Of a DNA stretch of 64,000 bases, positions 23,610 to 36,570 are shown in pieces; position 1 is the first letter of the stretch; each line of letters starts with the position of its first letter. The DNA lies in contig OX365948.1 in the NCBI GenBank assembly GCA_947247005.1, forward strand, positions 7,936,001 to 8,000,000, written 5' to 3'. The notes below the pieces were generated by a model. That model ran no database searches, was not told the DNA's origin, and saw only the letters and a program-made list of their open reading frames with translations. The DNA comes from Spisula solida. Lineage: Eukaryota; Mollusca; Bivalvia; Venerida; Mactridae. The position numbers and the translations under genes are program-made.

Positions 23610-25770
23610 TTTAATGACCAAGTCAATTTAAATAACGGTGTTCATTGTGAAGATAATCATTTTTCCAATATCCCTTTATTTTTTAACCTGGTCCACTTGT
23701 TTACATTAAGTGGCACAGATCACAATACCACGTTCGAGTTATAGTAATGAGTTGTAACTTCATCAACAGCCAGCGAACTATATAGTCCACTATAGTTTAG
23801 AGAAGATAGGCTGGAAGCAGCATGGATAATCAAGATGTAACTGATACAGATATAGCTTGTACAAATAGAGTTAAAGTCACTTAAAAATGAATACACTTTA
23901 CCATTAGATCGATATTTAGATATGGAATTTGTTCATAACATCGAAAACAGATACGGTACATAGTTGAACAGATACGTTACGGCACGTGTTATGTAGCTTA
24001 CACGTAAGTGTGGAAAGTAATATTTATTTTTCAAGATAATGTGTATTACAGTTAGTTGTTATTTTACTGTAATCATAGGTGTCAAGATAACAACATGTTT
24101 TAGATTGCGGTTGTACTACAAATTCACCAGAGGCAATGTGGAAAAGTTTAGTGAATTGCTCCGGAGGTTGGTATATTGTTGATACTTTAGGTAAAATAAT
24201 GTCATTTGATGAGTCTTGATTCGCTTCTTGGTGATGTAATGTTAGCATTTGTAAAATCTATCTGAGATAATTGATTTTACAGCAATGTTCTAAAGTATTT
24301 TGCATAATTATATTAGATGCAATTCATACTTGTCGTGCATGGATTAATTAAGTTGATTTACTGAATAAACTTGTTCACGAAATGATATTCCTCACGATTA
24401 ATCGATCTCAAGAAAGATGGATCATGACAAATTAAAGGTTATGTTATCCATAGTTTAAGGTGAAACCACACTATAAACCATGTTTCTAACCTATATGAAA
24501 TTTTGGTATCATAGTAAACTTTGATTTATTCCCAATTCAATGTCACGTCTTATATCTCCGTGCGCGTTCCCATGACGTTACTATATAACCAAAATATAAA
24601 CCATTTATTCAAAACACCAATCACAAATGAGGTATATAGGGTTAGCCTACATACAAAACATCATCAGCGGCTAACGACCCCGTCGAATCTGCCAATATAT
24701 ATGATCTAATAATAGGAAAATATTTGTTGGTTCCAACACAACAGAAAACCAAACAAAATCTACGAATTCGCTTTTACAATCTAAATGTATTTAAACACAT
24801 CAGGACAGGAAATGCTTTTTTATCCATGAACGAAAATCACATTCAGAGTTTCTTATTTCCGATGATCGTTGCTTCCGCTTGACCGACATTGCCGAGACAT
24901 TTCGAATGTTAATGACGTCAGCTATTCTCTAATTACTCAGTTGAACATTTGGCTAAATGGAAGGAAACAGTTGTTCTATGGGGATGTGAACGTTGATATT
25001 TTCAGCTGTATTTACTTATAGCTTAGAATAATGATAGAATAATAATACAAGTCAGGATAATATTTAGAGCGCGAATTGCGTATTGAACGGTGATGCCAGC
25101 CATTAGCCGATTTTGTGAACGATATAAGTATGTTTAATGGTCAATCCTTCATTAGATGACCATCTGAGTTTATTACCTTGTTCAAGTAAAAATGGAATAC
25201 TGAAAATACGCAATAAGTTTTTAAAAATGCTATTTGATTGTTCTTAGATTGTAAATTAGATAAATAAACCAGATTTATATAAAGCGTTTTTTCATACACA
25301 CGTTCAAATGTACTTTGCATATAGTGTTGTAGCCACAAGGGCGCAGGTGCATCCTTTACCAGTGCAGGTCTGACCAGAGGGATAGACTGAGAGATAGCCC
25401 CATGAAGGGAGAGAGATACATAAGATATGTACTCGGATATAACATACCCGGAATAGGGGAGGTAAATCTTGACCTACTCTTATGTGGAACATGATGAAAA
25501 TATATTATTAAATAATACTGTAGCAACTTTTATAAAACAAACCAGACGATTCTGGGTGACAACAACTGCATCAATATATTTCTACCTATCTAATCTATGT
25601 AATATAAATACTAAACTTATCAATTTTCTCTTTGATAATATCCAAACTACACAAGTATATTTTATTGTATGTTCCAGAACGTCGCGAAGACATGCCGAAC
25701 CATCCCGATTAGGCAAATTTATTAATTTAGGCTTCGGGAACCCTTCGGGGTCCTAGTGGACGGCAGGTCT
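23610..25770. other. No gene recognised
   Basis: AT-rich DNA. A short ATG frame at 23821, preceded by a tatatag-like motif, is only 20 codons long and is not supported as a gene. Confidence 0.4.
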
Positions 25771-25777
25771 TATAAAC

Positions 25778-25892
25778 AGAAATTTTGTTGATTTTTGGTG
25801 AAAGATCAATTTTATTTCACTCGTGATCACATAAAACATAGATTTTCTGTGATCGCTCGATGAAATAAAATTCGATCTTACCCCAAAATCAA
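25778..25892. repeat. Foldback hairpin, about 110 bp
   Basis: The left arm (ttgttgatttttggtgaaag, then atcaattttatttca and gtgatca) pairs with the right arm (tgatcgctcgatgaaataaa, then attcgatcttaccccaaaat and caacaa). The single hairpin is MITE-like and has no coding potential. Confidence 0.7.
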
Positions 25893-26069
25893 CAAATATC
25901 CTCTGTGTAATTATGCCGTTTTTTGGGCATCGTCATCGGATAAAAACTGCTCTTTTAAACGTCCTTAATGTGCCCTTTGTATAGCACCGATGCACAACTT
26001 CCTGGCACCTTTACTCAGATACTATGCCGTACACACAGTCAGATACAGCGGGAAATATTATAACTATTT

Positions 26070-26118
26070 CAGACAATTGAACCCACGATCTATGTGCGTT
26101 ACAACTGAGCTATCGTCG
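26070..26118 (-). repeat. Truncated tRNA-like sequence
   Basis: On the minus strand, tagctcagttgtaacgc (box A-like) is followed closely by gggttcaattgtc (box B-like). The spacing is too short for an intact tRNA, so this is probably a SINE fragment. Confidence 0.4.
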
Positions 26119-26714
26119 ATATAGTAGATTGTAAAGACAGTTCCAGGACTATGAAATGTACCGTCAGCAGGAATATTAACCTAAATGCACATTACTTTTT
26201 ACTTATACTCGAACAGACGTCACGCTTACTTATACACGACGAGATGACAATTTCAATAACTGGTAAATGACAACATGATATGACGTCATGCAGAGTCATG
26301 TACTTTCTATATTCCTCAGTAAAGGATGAATATTCATCAATATGATAATATATTCAAACCAAGTCATCAAATTAACCAAAAAACTTGAATTGGAAATCAG
26401 AACAGTCTGAGATGGTCTCTCCAGGGCGAATGATAGAACTATTGTCTTAAAACCACTTTTCTAAATCGTTCCTAGACCGAATTTATCTTCAAATACAAGT
26501 TACCCGTCGGGATCGTCGAACTAAACTACCGATTGTCTTGTCATCCGATACTGTGATTACTCGCCGATATTTCTTGTCTCCTGTGACATAAATGCAAACA
26601 TTAGTTTCTTAATGTGCACACGGTAAGCGACTGTGTGAATCACGGTTATGCACAGTTAAACACTTGACACATCTTGGACATCGGAGATTTGACAGCAAAC
26701 TTGTCTTGTTAACA

Positions 26715-26930
26715 CTTACAGCTGTAACATCAGAAACAACAGCAGCAACAGCACAACAAGTAACAGTCATAATAGCAAAAATAACAACAATGGTAATATC
26801 AGCATAATAAAAATAACAACGCTAACAGCAGTAGTAGTAACACAAACAATATCGACAAGGTCAATGACAGCAACACTGAGCAAAAGCAGTATTACAAGCA
26901 CAAACAATATTAACATAGTTCCACCGTTGC
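26715..26930. repeat. AAC/ACA-rich low-complexity tract
   Basis: Irregular runs of acaacagcagcaacagcaca and aataacaacaatgg type. A second shorter tract of the same kind is at 27340-27420. Long frames crossing these tracts are compositional. Confidence 0.7.
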
Positions 26931-27449
26931 CAGGCAACAAAACATCACAATTGTTGACGAAAAACTTCGGTCCAATTCATGGACTAATTGTATTTAAGCT
27001 TTGTATGAATACACTCAACATTAAAATCTATGTCATTAAGACCCATGTTCGCTTGATGCGGCCCAATATGTTCTTGGAACAGTTGTAAGTGCATTCGGGT
27101 TTCCCTACCATATTTGCCAATGATCTCCTCCGTCTTCGAGGGAACTTTACTTATCCTCTTCGTGCTACCAGGTTCCTCCATTGGTGTATGCCCTTTGTAA
27201 TAGTCTTTATTTCGCCATGAGTCTTTCTCATATTCCTAATTTCGCTGGCGATTGTCCTTCTCCAAGACTCTTAGCCCTTATCGGCGTCTTGTGTAGTCCG
27301 ATCGTGTCCCCTTTCGTGATAACCTTGTTATGTTATTATAACAATTATAATACAAATATCCTTACAGTGACAACAATAATAGTTTCCACAATAGAAACAA
27401 CCAAAACAACAACAGCATATCATTCGATCATTGACATGTGTAAATTATA

Positions 27450-29770
27450 AAGTCATATAAGACTTTTGGTGTATATGAGAATTAGCGGCAACGTACAGCA
27501 TTGCTGTCTATTAACAACCCGTTCTGACTCCCCCTTTGTTGTTCACATGCTCAGACAAGTGTTTAGGAAAATTAGTTCCACTGTTGCTGCTATATGATGA
27601 TAAGAAATGCGTTTATGATGTAATATCTGTTTATTAAGATATTCTTAGATTTTTTGGAAAACCCCTTAAAACTGAAATGTCCATTTTACCGAAACAGTTT
27701 GACACCAAACAACATAACACTTGGCGACATGTATACACGAACTTTCGCACGTAAGGACTCATACAGTAAAGTTTATTTTAGACTTTGCAAGTTATTTGTA
27801 TTTTTAAATTTTATTTTAAAATGTGTAAATTTTCATTTTTGAACATACATAAGATAAACGGAAAACTAGTTGAACAATATTTCTTTTTGTACACGCAACT
27901 AGTAGAGTAACATTTACAGAAGTTTTATCCCAAATTTCATAGCCTTAGCTAGACCTTTTTCATTATAACTTCAGTGAATTCAGAAATGATGAAAATTAGG
28001 GGAGGTAACAAAATGAATCAATCTTTTGCATACGTTGTTGCCAGTTTTCGCGATTATTTGTTTTTAAAAAGCGTGCATAATTAAAGATGCTTAGCAATTT
28101 TGTTCTGGGTTCTTCTGCATTTGGTCGTTTATATTCTTATGACATAAATGCAAAATAATCTTCATCTAAAATGTTCGGGATGCTTTTTAAAATATTGATT
28201 CATTTTGATATGGACGCATAATGCTACGTTTTACATAAATTGCGAGGGTTGGTGTTTAAACGCATTAAGAATTAATGATCCGTACGATTTCAGCTATATA
28301 GTTTCTACTGCATCTTTATTATATTATAGACTAGTAATTACTATTCAGTATCAAAGTATTGAAGTATTGTTACTTCTATTTGTAAGAAACATTCAAATTG
28401 TACGTTTTGTGCTTGTGACAGTCGATTTTGAGCAGGGTGTCGTATTTTGTAAGCATGCAAATGTTGTAAAAAACGTAATTTCAAGTGTCTATAGTATTTA
28501 ATTTTGAGGAAATATATACTCCTTACGCTAAAAACTAACGATTTCACTTTCGTACTTGCATATACGTTACTAAGGGCACTAAAGTAGCTGTGACAGGCAA
28601 TTGGTCCAAATTTTGAGAATGCGTGAATTACGTCATTGGCTAATATGCCTCGTTGAATTATGCATTAATAAATGTTTCAAACCACGGACCTTTTAAGTCA
28701 TAGAATTGTGTTTTGGTAAAGCTTTATGAAAAATATACCACACAAAATATACTCTATAAAATGTTTATGAAATCCTATTTGATTAGATACAACGTATATC
28801 CTCCCTACATAATGTTGATCTTGTCAAAATCTCAAGGGTAAACACACAATATAATTGGACCGCGCTTGTAACAATTACCGTCATTTCTATGTGAATCGCA
28901 GTATCGGATCAGTAGAGAGGCATGTCCTAGCAATCGTACCGATCTGATTTGTTTTGCTTCCAGCAATGCAGAACAACTGTACAAGCGGGCATTTTCCCGG
29001 GTCGAAAACTTTCTAAATTTCGGACGTTTAGATTGTCAGTTATATTTCTTAGTATAGCCTGTTATAGGCCAAAAACTATTCTGGATGTAATACGTCAACG
29101 TCGGTAACGTAACAGTTTATACAGTAATAATATTCGCGAGATCCATTTGGATTGATTTCGTAGATGACGAGGAAATAAATCGACTCTAACTACGTAACAA
29201 ACAGTTTTACGTTCAATGTTTACATTCCACGAATTCACGTCCCATCGAAATTTTGTCATATTACCAAAATCCATGAAACAATATATCCACAAAAGATAAC
29301 GATTTTACAGTATAGCATGCCTTGATATAACATACAAAATGTGCGCGAGCAAAATCATTGTAGAGCAAAATCATTGAAGACCTTGATCAATTATGACAAA
29401 ACGTAACAAGGTATTTAGGGCACATGCTGTTTTATAGTATGCGTGCATTGTCGGCGTGACTAAAATTCAGCGCAATCACGTTTTTTCGGTGACATGTATA
29501 ATAGCAATCGGTACTTGAATTAGCGCTAATATCTAACAGTTGTTCACACGATGGTTTGTAGAAATATTAATGAGCACGCAACGTGCTGTTATGTATACAC
29601 TAACTAGTTAAACCTGTGTTAGAGAACCACCTGCGAGCATAAACTATTATTACACACCTGTCTGCAAATACCACCATCATTCTCTCACACATCCCTGCTA
29701 ACAAAGATTACTTTATACAGTACACGTAGTTGGTATTTACAGGTCTGATTTATTTATTTACGTAAGATGT
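27450..29770. other. No gene recognised
   Basis: AT-rich DNA with short frames only (28205-28501 is the longest at 98 codons and starts at a non-ATG codon). No repeat family was recognised. Confidence 0.4.
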
Positions 29771-29777
29771 CAACAAT

Positions 29778-30110
29778 GGGGAGCGTTGGCCTAAACGTAG
29801 GGCGCGCGCTTCGGGATCGAGAGGTCCCGGGTTCAACCCTGTCTTCACATCTGTTTAATTTCTCTGGGCAAGAATAACCGACATGATCCACTCGACCAAG
29901 GTGTGAATTGGTACCTGTGAGGGCTGTGTCTTTACATGTTTGATAGTCCTGGGCACCACAGATCGATGGTGGCTGCACTACCACCAGGAGAGAAACGCAG
30001 GTTTCCATAGGTAGACAAATGACCAGGGGAAGTTAAAATGTCAACGGTTGGCTGAATGGCTGAACTGCTTAAAGCAGCCCTAGAAAATTGGTAACTTAAC
30101 TTTATTTTCT
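29778..30110 (+). mobile_element. tRNA-derived SINE
   Basis: Box A tggcctaaacgtagg (29787-29801) and box B gggttcaaccct (29829-29840) have tRNA-like spacing, with a cgcgcgcttcgggatcgaga anticodon-arm region between them. About 260 bp of non-tRNA body follows, ending near aagcagccctagaaaattgg. The 84-codon minus frame covering it is a shadow. It differs in body sequence from the SINE at 18050. Confidence 0.75.
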
Positions 30111-30119
30111 TTATTAATT

Positions 30120-31650
30120 ACAGTTGATAAGTAGGAAAATGTTTTTGGAGGGATAAAGCAAAGAGAAAAGGCAAAGTTCTACTCTTAGAAACGTACAAAA
30201 AAGAAAATACCGATTTTGATTTTTCAACCGCCACAGATACATTAAAGAAAGCAGTAATTTTAGGGTTAGTGTGGATAGGGAAACAATGTTTTATATGACT
30301 TATAAGTACGCGTACATTACTGTCCGTTTATTCAGGTCTGTCACTTGTATACAAACATTGCAATATCATAACATTGTAGTTTTATTTGGAGAAAAGGGCA
30401 GTGAAAACGAATACCTTATATATTAAGTCACATACTTAAACACATAATATTTCATATTAAAATAAGACATTAATAAGAGAAATTGCAATGTTTATGCACC
30501 CAATTTTATGTAAACGAATGACTGACCGTATTAATCGAGTTAAGCATTGGATGTATTCTGATTCACATACACTAAGCCAGTATATTCTGTTTTACGAACT
30601 TCGTTTTTCTTGGTTGATATTCATTTTAAGTTCAAGTATGGGTACGTTCGATTCCCGGTCAAAGTATGCCATACTCCTCCATGAAAATGACAACAATGTC
30701 GATTTTCCTCAACATCTGGGGGAGTTGCTATTGACATACATGTATGTACATGTCTATGTGTGTATGTTTACCTAGGCCATATTGTTTTTCTGATTTATGT
30801 AAATGGATAAAGGTAGGTTTATATACCGATTTGCTTTGAATAAAAAAAATTGGCTATTTCCTTGTTATGGAAGTACTGGGTTGGATACGGTTCAGGGAAG
30901 CTTGTTAGAAGAATCGGCCTTTGTAGTATATAAATACAAATCATTGAGACGAATAAACAATAAAGAAAGTCACTGCTAGTTCACCATTTATGTTATTGTC
31001 TTACATAATCGACGGCCTCTGAGTTACATTTACGTAAATTGCGAACGCAAATTAATACATTTTCTATCTATGGTCCTTAAAACTTCTCTTAAAGGCCATT
31101 CAAAAGATGAGACCACGTTGACATTAAGATCACAATTTATAAGCCTTTTCTTGCTTTTCTTAGTCTTTATTCAAACTCAAATATAAACTCAATCAACTCA
31201 AATATAAAACCAGATAATATATAGAGTGCAAAGCATGGTCGAATTATTTTATTGAGGGGGTTAATATTGTAACATAATGACCTCATTATGACCGCGTGAT
31301 TTCTAGACAGACAACATCCATTATCACCAAGGCTTAATAGTGTTCGGTAAATAAGCAGTAAATTAGGTGACATGTATCAAAGTGCGTTATTGGAATATTA
31401 TACAGACAGAAAAAATCTGTTACGTAAACAAGAGGAATTAATCAATAAGTACGGGTATGATTTGATGGTATTTTGCCAATCGCATTCAGCATGTGTTTTC
31501 ACCGAGCCTATCCTACCGGAAGTCACGTGATGCGACGCATTTTGTATGTTATTTTTTGTTTGAATTTGCGCCGTATTTCAACAACCACAGCAGTTTTCCA
31601 GGCAGTAATTTTGTATCGGCCCATCAGCACTAACAAACGACATCATGTTT
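30120..31650. other. No gene recognised
   Basis: AT-rich DNA. A box B-like acgttcgattcccgg occurs at about 30643, but no convincing box A precedes it. Nothing else was seen. Confidence 0.4.
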
Positions 31651-31655
31651 CAACT

Positions 31656-31913
31656 GGCCTCGATCTCCCGAAGCATCTAAGGTAGAAACCTCATCACAAA
31701 TTGAGATTTTGCTCAAACCAGAGTCTGTGTTTGAGACAAATCTGTAGTTTAAAAGCTTGATTTTTGTCTGTTATAAACTCAAAATAGTGTATCTGTTTGG
31801 TGCTGCCAGTTTTGAACCAAGTCTCCCATTACATGGAAATTAACTCAAAGACACATGACACTGTTTGAGATGAGGTTTTCTTAATTGAGACGCTTCGGGA
31901 GATTGGGACCGGG
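31656..31913. mobile_element. MITE-like element (CTCCCGAAG family), best-preserved copy
   Basis: The left end gatctcccgaagcatctaag and right end gacgcttcgggagattggga are inverted, and internal parts (aacctcatcacaaa against tttgagatgaggtt) also pair. The whole 258 bp is therefore an imperfect palindrome. Relatives are at 1895-2150, 3640-3898, 6072-6180, 8430-8610 and possibly 39806-40575. No target duplication could be fixed. Confidence 0.7.
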
Positions 31914-31919
31914 TCTTCA

Positions 31920-32755
31920 CTATAAAAATGATGTCATTGCCAGAAAAACATAACCTGCGCACCCTGAGAATCGTACCCGAATAATTTTAGTACTCTTAAA
32001 TCATTATTTTAAGAGGGAATTGAATTTTCGTTGATTTATTGTTGCACTCATGCTAGAACTACCGATAAAACACAGCTACAGCTGAATAACTTCAAAATGC
32101 AAATACGCCTCCGAGGAAATTGGCTATGTTAGAATCAAAATAATAATGAATATGTACCTGTGTTTTATCTATATTAAAGTACGCACTCGTTCTTTAATTA
32201 CTGCGCATCCGAGCTCGTGACTGTGCTTAATTCTATGATATTACACGGGTACATATTCATTATTTCTTCTCACGTATACGTTTATTAAATAATTTCATTC
32301 TTTGAACTTTAAGTAAAATAATAAGCACAAAACCATTAATTCTGAGGTAGGCGAGTTGGCGACTGATGGCTGGCGCGTCATATCTAACAACCCATGGTCA
32401 TGGAACTTCGTATATATGATGTAACGATGCTATCATGAAAATCGCATGTTTCATGGTACTCTTTAAAACTATGAGTTCTAAAAGTAAATTGAGCATGATA
32501 ATATTATGTAACTTATAGTAGAAATTTACGCCACATGGTCATGCATTTCGAGACATATAATTATAACTTCTATGCAGATGAATTCAAAGCATTCATCTAT
32601 CTCAACACATGTGTGTTATGGATAATTTATTTTAAGCAGCTATTTAAAGAGAGCAGTATGGAAATGAAGTAAACAATATAATTAATATAATGTGCTGACA
32701 ATTAATACCGAAAGCAAAAATAATGTCTGTAGAGTAAAGGGTTAATACATAATTA
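31920..32755. other. No gene recognised
   Basis: AT-rich intergenic DNA. No structure stood out. Confidence 0.4.
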
Positions 32756-32759
32756 TATC

Positions 32760-32935
32760 TCTCTGTGTCTGCTGCCTGTGTTGCTGGTTTCTGACATAGC
32801 GCCTACTTCAGGCAATTTCGTATATAATGGAGGTTTTGAACCTACGACACACGGACCTAAAACCTGGAACCAAGTGTTTTCCACCAAATGCCACACTGCT
32901 TCCATTGAGGCCGATATTCTATCATTATTACGCCG
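32760..32935 (-). repeat. Possible tRNA-derived SINE fragment
   Basis: On the minus strand, tggcatttggtgg (weak box A) is followed about 50 bases later by aggttcaaaacc (box B). The 67-codon plus frame here starts at a non-ATG codon and resembles no known protein. Confidence 0.3.
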
Positions 32936-32939
32936 TATA

Positions 32940-34620
32940 AATAATTTACCTTGTGAAATACCAGCGGATTGTATGTTGTAACACCGCTGATGTACTAGTA
33001 TGTTAAACTATACAGTATTGGCTTCTGATTGAGAAAGTGAAGCGTAAAACCAATGTACGATTCCATCGAGAATAAAGTGCGTAAATCTACACTGCTACAA
33101 ACGGATAGTTAATCGGATTAACAGAAGGAGATCATTCTCTCAACATTTATATTAAATCGTAATTTATACCAATTCTCTGACAATCTCGTGCATATTATTG
33201 AATTATTCCACGGTATTTAAATCAAGACCACTCGTCGATGTAATATCCAATCGTTCAGTGTATATGGTACCCCGGGGAAATTCCAACAAAAGTCTGTAGT
33301 TGTGTAATTCAATATTATCACGTTTTGGACTTGATTTCATCCTGACAAACGGATAAAAGCCGTCAACTATGACAGTTATCTGTGTGATGTTGTTTGTGTC
33401 AAGTGGGTGTTTGATAACATAGAGAGGGCTACTGGAACGATCGGTGAGTTATATGTGGATTTAACCTTCATGCAAGTAAGTTCCAGTTTAAATGTTGAAA
33501 TACAAAACGTAGTATGCTTGTATATTATAATTATATAATTAAAACACAGTAAAGTTTCACTCTTTTAATAACGTTTCGACATATAAGCCTTTTTTCAAAT
33601 CATGAAAATTATTGAAAAAACTACGTATTTTACGTTGGATCATGTTGACGTAAAGTGTTTAGTTTTTCAATGATTTTCAAGCATTCCTTCAATCTAACTG
33701 CTTGCTACTACAACTCATTTAAAATGTGTATGTACGTTTTGTTTCGTTCCCATTCTTTGCAGTTAGCAATTTAAACTAATTTACATATATAATAAAACTT
33801 GTGTTAAAGACCACCCATGAATACAGGCCACTCTTACAAAACATGTTTAGAAGGCCATTCATTTTATCTCTTTTTTCAATGATGTTTAACCTGTTAAAAG
33901 AGACGACCTTACAACGAATACCACATTTCATTGTTGCAATGGGTAATTTTACAGACCGATATGACTGTAGCTCACTTTCATGTGTAAATACAAACATTAA
34001 TGTAAGTACTTTGTACTTTTTGAACACTTTTATTTTCTGTTCTGTTCTGTACTTTTGTTAACGCGTTTATATTAAAGTTGCACGCGTGTATTGAGAGAAG
34101 AAAAATATATATAAATATTTTCGGAAAATAATGAATGCAAAAACCAAAAAAACAGTCCTTGTTATATTTGTTCGTATGTTTTTCTTGGCGTATACGTCGT
34201 TTTGAATATACCTTCTGTCAGTCACATACCGCTATCAGTGGAACTGAAATTAACGCTCAAAACAAAATATTATGGTTTGGTAACCTCACCAACATTTAAG
34301 CGGAATTTTGCTAGAGACCACCGCGGATCATTGATTTTTCTGTAAATAAAATCAATAAAACAAATTAAAAAATAAAATGTTTTTCCTACCTATACTAGTT
34401 TAGGTATTAATTTGTTTTTGGCCTAATCATAAACAAAGTCTGACTGACATGTTTTGCCGGAAGCATCTCCAATACGGAGATTGAACCCGGATATGCCGAC
34501 TTCAGTGTAAACACATGTATTCTGATCATGTACACCATGATATATCCGGTAAGGAACAATATACAATTTACACTTATAATACAGGCATGGCTAGAACGTA
34601 AAAGTGCAGAACCACCATCT
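32940..34620. other. No gene recognised
   Basis: AT-rich DNA with two overlapping frames at 33776-34061 on opposite strands, neither with a domain. Confidence 0.4.
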
Positions 34621-34626
34621 ATTCGT

Positions 34627-35138
34627 TAACATAGATAGATAGCTTTTATTCGGAAAAAGGCTTTTAGCCTATCATTCTACAAACATATATACAAATATAA
34701 ACATAGCATGTCAATGGTGGTGTCAGAACATAATTTAGAAATAATGTATATGCATATATAATATATATAGTATGTTCAAAATCATAAAATGATGTATACA
34801 TGTAATTCAATAAATTAGCACATATTACAGTTAATCTATAAACACTTTAGGTATGTGTGTCTAACAGCAAAAAGTTGATAATTGGTAAGGGGAGAATAAG
34901 GACTATTAGAAGTATAGTTGCGACCTTAATTCAAAACTTTTGTGTACAAACAATGATAGGTTTTTTATAGTACATTGATTTTCGCTATTCAATAGCTCTG
35001 CAAATTTCAAAATATTCGGGTGTTTCCAATAATAATTTTTGATGTAAACTTTTCTTAAATCCTTATATACTGGACATTCTAAAACAAAAAGAAATTCATC
35101 TTCTAAAGTGCTACAACATATCCCAGACACTCCTTTAT
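34627..35138 (-). pseudogene. 3' end of a non-LTR (LINE) retrotransposon, C-terminus of its reverse transcriptase protein
   Basis: The minus frame 35130-34906 (74 codons) reads as the far C-terminal region found after the reverse transcriptase domain in many animal LINEs. It has an E-D-E-F-L-F-V-L-E-C-P-V-Y segment followed by a basic aromatic stretch (KNYYWKHP) and a final FVHKSFELR helix. Upstream coding sequence is missing, so the copy is 5'-truncated, which is usual for LINE insertions. Downstream on the minus strand there is about 270 bp of AT-rich 3' untranslated sequence ending in a gctatctatctatg microsatellite-like tail. It cannot encode an active enzyme. A second, more decayed fragment of the same kind of protein lies at 58690-59345 on the other strand. 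Clade assignment is not possible from this much sequence. Confidence 0.7.
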
Positions 35139-35149
35139 GTCAAAGTGGC

Positions 35150-35830
35150 ATTGCTAAAGTTCCCGTATCACACGATCTCGAATCAGCCAGAATGGGTCAG
35201 AAAGAGTCGGAATGAGGAAGACATACGTATATTGCGAAAGATACTTCGAAGTAACTAAAGTTTTAACTGCTTTGTCAAAATTTAGTATGAATATCTCGAA
35301 TAGATTTCGAATCCGCCTGGATTGATAGCGGATAATCTATTTCTTCACATAACGGTGCACGAAATCATTGGACCGTTTTCTGCACGATAGAAAACTGTTG
35401 TCGCGGGTATTGTGTCAAAAACGGTACTGTACTGGTTGTACGTAATGTTCCGAATGTTGTCAGAATGCCGTAAGAATATTTAAAATGTAATCGGAATGAA
35501 GTAAGAGAACATTCAAAATGTTGTTTGATATTTCATCCGACTTCGAATGCATCTCGAAAGTTTTAAAATAACGCAAGAATGGGACGGAATATATGGAATG
35601 CACTACGAATGTAAAAAAGTGAAGACATAATGTTTAGAATGCATTTCGATTATACAGGAAGATGACCCGAAATTTCATCATGGCAACATCCCGGCTAATT
35701 ACGACATCATGTGAACTGGAGTATTCGAATGAATACACATATGTTAGAGCATTTGAAAACATTCTAAGAGAGCTGTGAATATGGAATGAACACGGAATGC
35801 AGACAGAATACTTTTCGAATATACGATATG
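35150..35830. repeat. Degenerate GAATG/CGAAT-rich repeat tract
   Basis: Short motifs such as ggaatgaagtaagag, cgaatgttgtcagaatg, ggaatgcactacgaatg and agaatgcatttcg recur irregularly over about 650 bp. This probably represents an old, diverged minisatellite. No frame follows it. Confidence 0.45.
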
Positions 35831-35834
35831 TGTA

Positions 35835-36570
35835 GGCTCACGGACACCACAAGGATACTGTCCTTCTGTCGAAGACCGAATGTTTTGTCGAGCTATTGTT
35901 ATTCAGAAATCGCAATAATTTTAAATAAGTCTGCAATTCGTTATTGCATTACAAGAAATTATTCCAATAAGCACGTGTCTTGCAGTATGCTATTCAATTA
36001 TATCAGCATAAATAACATGTTTGTAGTAATAACCTTTGTTGCCGAATATTAGTATTGACTGTGTTTACAGTTATGTGGTTTTTAGAACTGTTCTGTTTCT
36101 GACCTTTATAGGTAAGAAACCACTGTTTCGTTGTATTATTTTGAAGCTTACATATGCTTCTTTTAGATGATATATGTGCACCAGGTGGCCAGAGACTAAA
36201 ACTCATTGAAATTTGAGGCCGGACATTGTCAATTTACATTGAGCTAAAGAACAAATCTATTTGGTGTATCCAAAGCTATATCATGACACACAGACAAATG
36301 GTAAATACAATTAGAAGTACATTCGGGATTAGTTTGAAATGAAAGTCACGTATTTTAGTTGGTGAAATAAGATAATTTGGGATTTACAATACTGTCATTA
36401 TAAATTATTCATGAGAAATGTTTCAACTTTGAAAATTTAATACTCACCGGCTTTACGACTGTTCACTCAGATACGAGAAACTGATTATCTAGCATTAATT
36501 ATTAAGCAATGATGGCATGCTCGTCAACAAACACAAAGTCCAGGTCATTATAGTGACAGTCGCGTGTTTT
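35835..36570. other. No gene recognised
   Basis: AT-rich DNA leading into the 30-bp satellite. Confidence 0.4.

Noticed and set aside
23821..23890. Possible small gene with an upstream tatatag motif
   Set aside because: Only about 20 codons, with no splice-consistent continuation. The TATA-like motif is expected by chance in AT-rich DNA.
30590..30775. Box B-like acgttcgattcccgg, possible SINE
   Set aside because: No acceptable box A at the proper distance and no second copy in the window.
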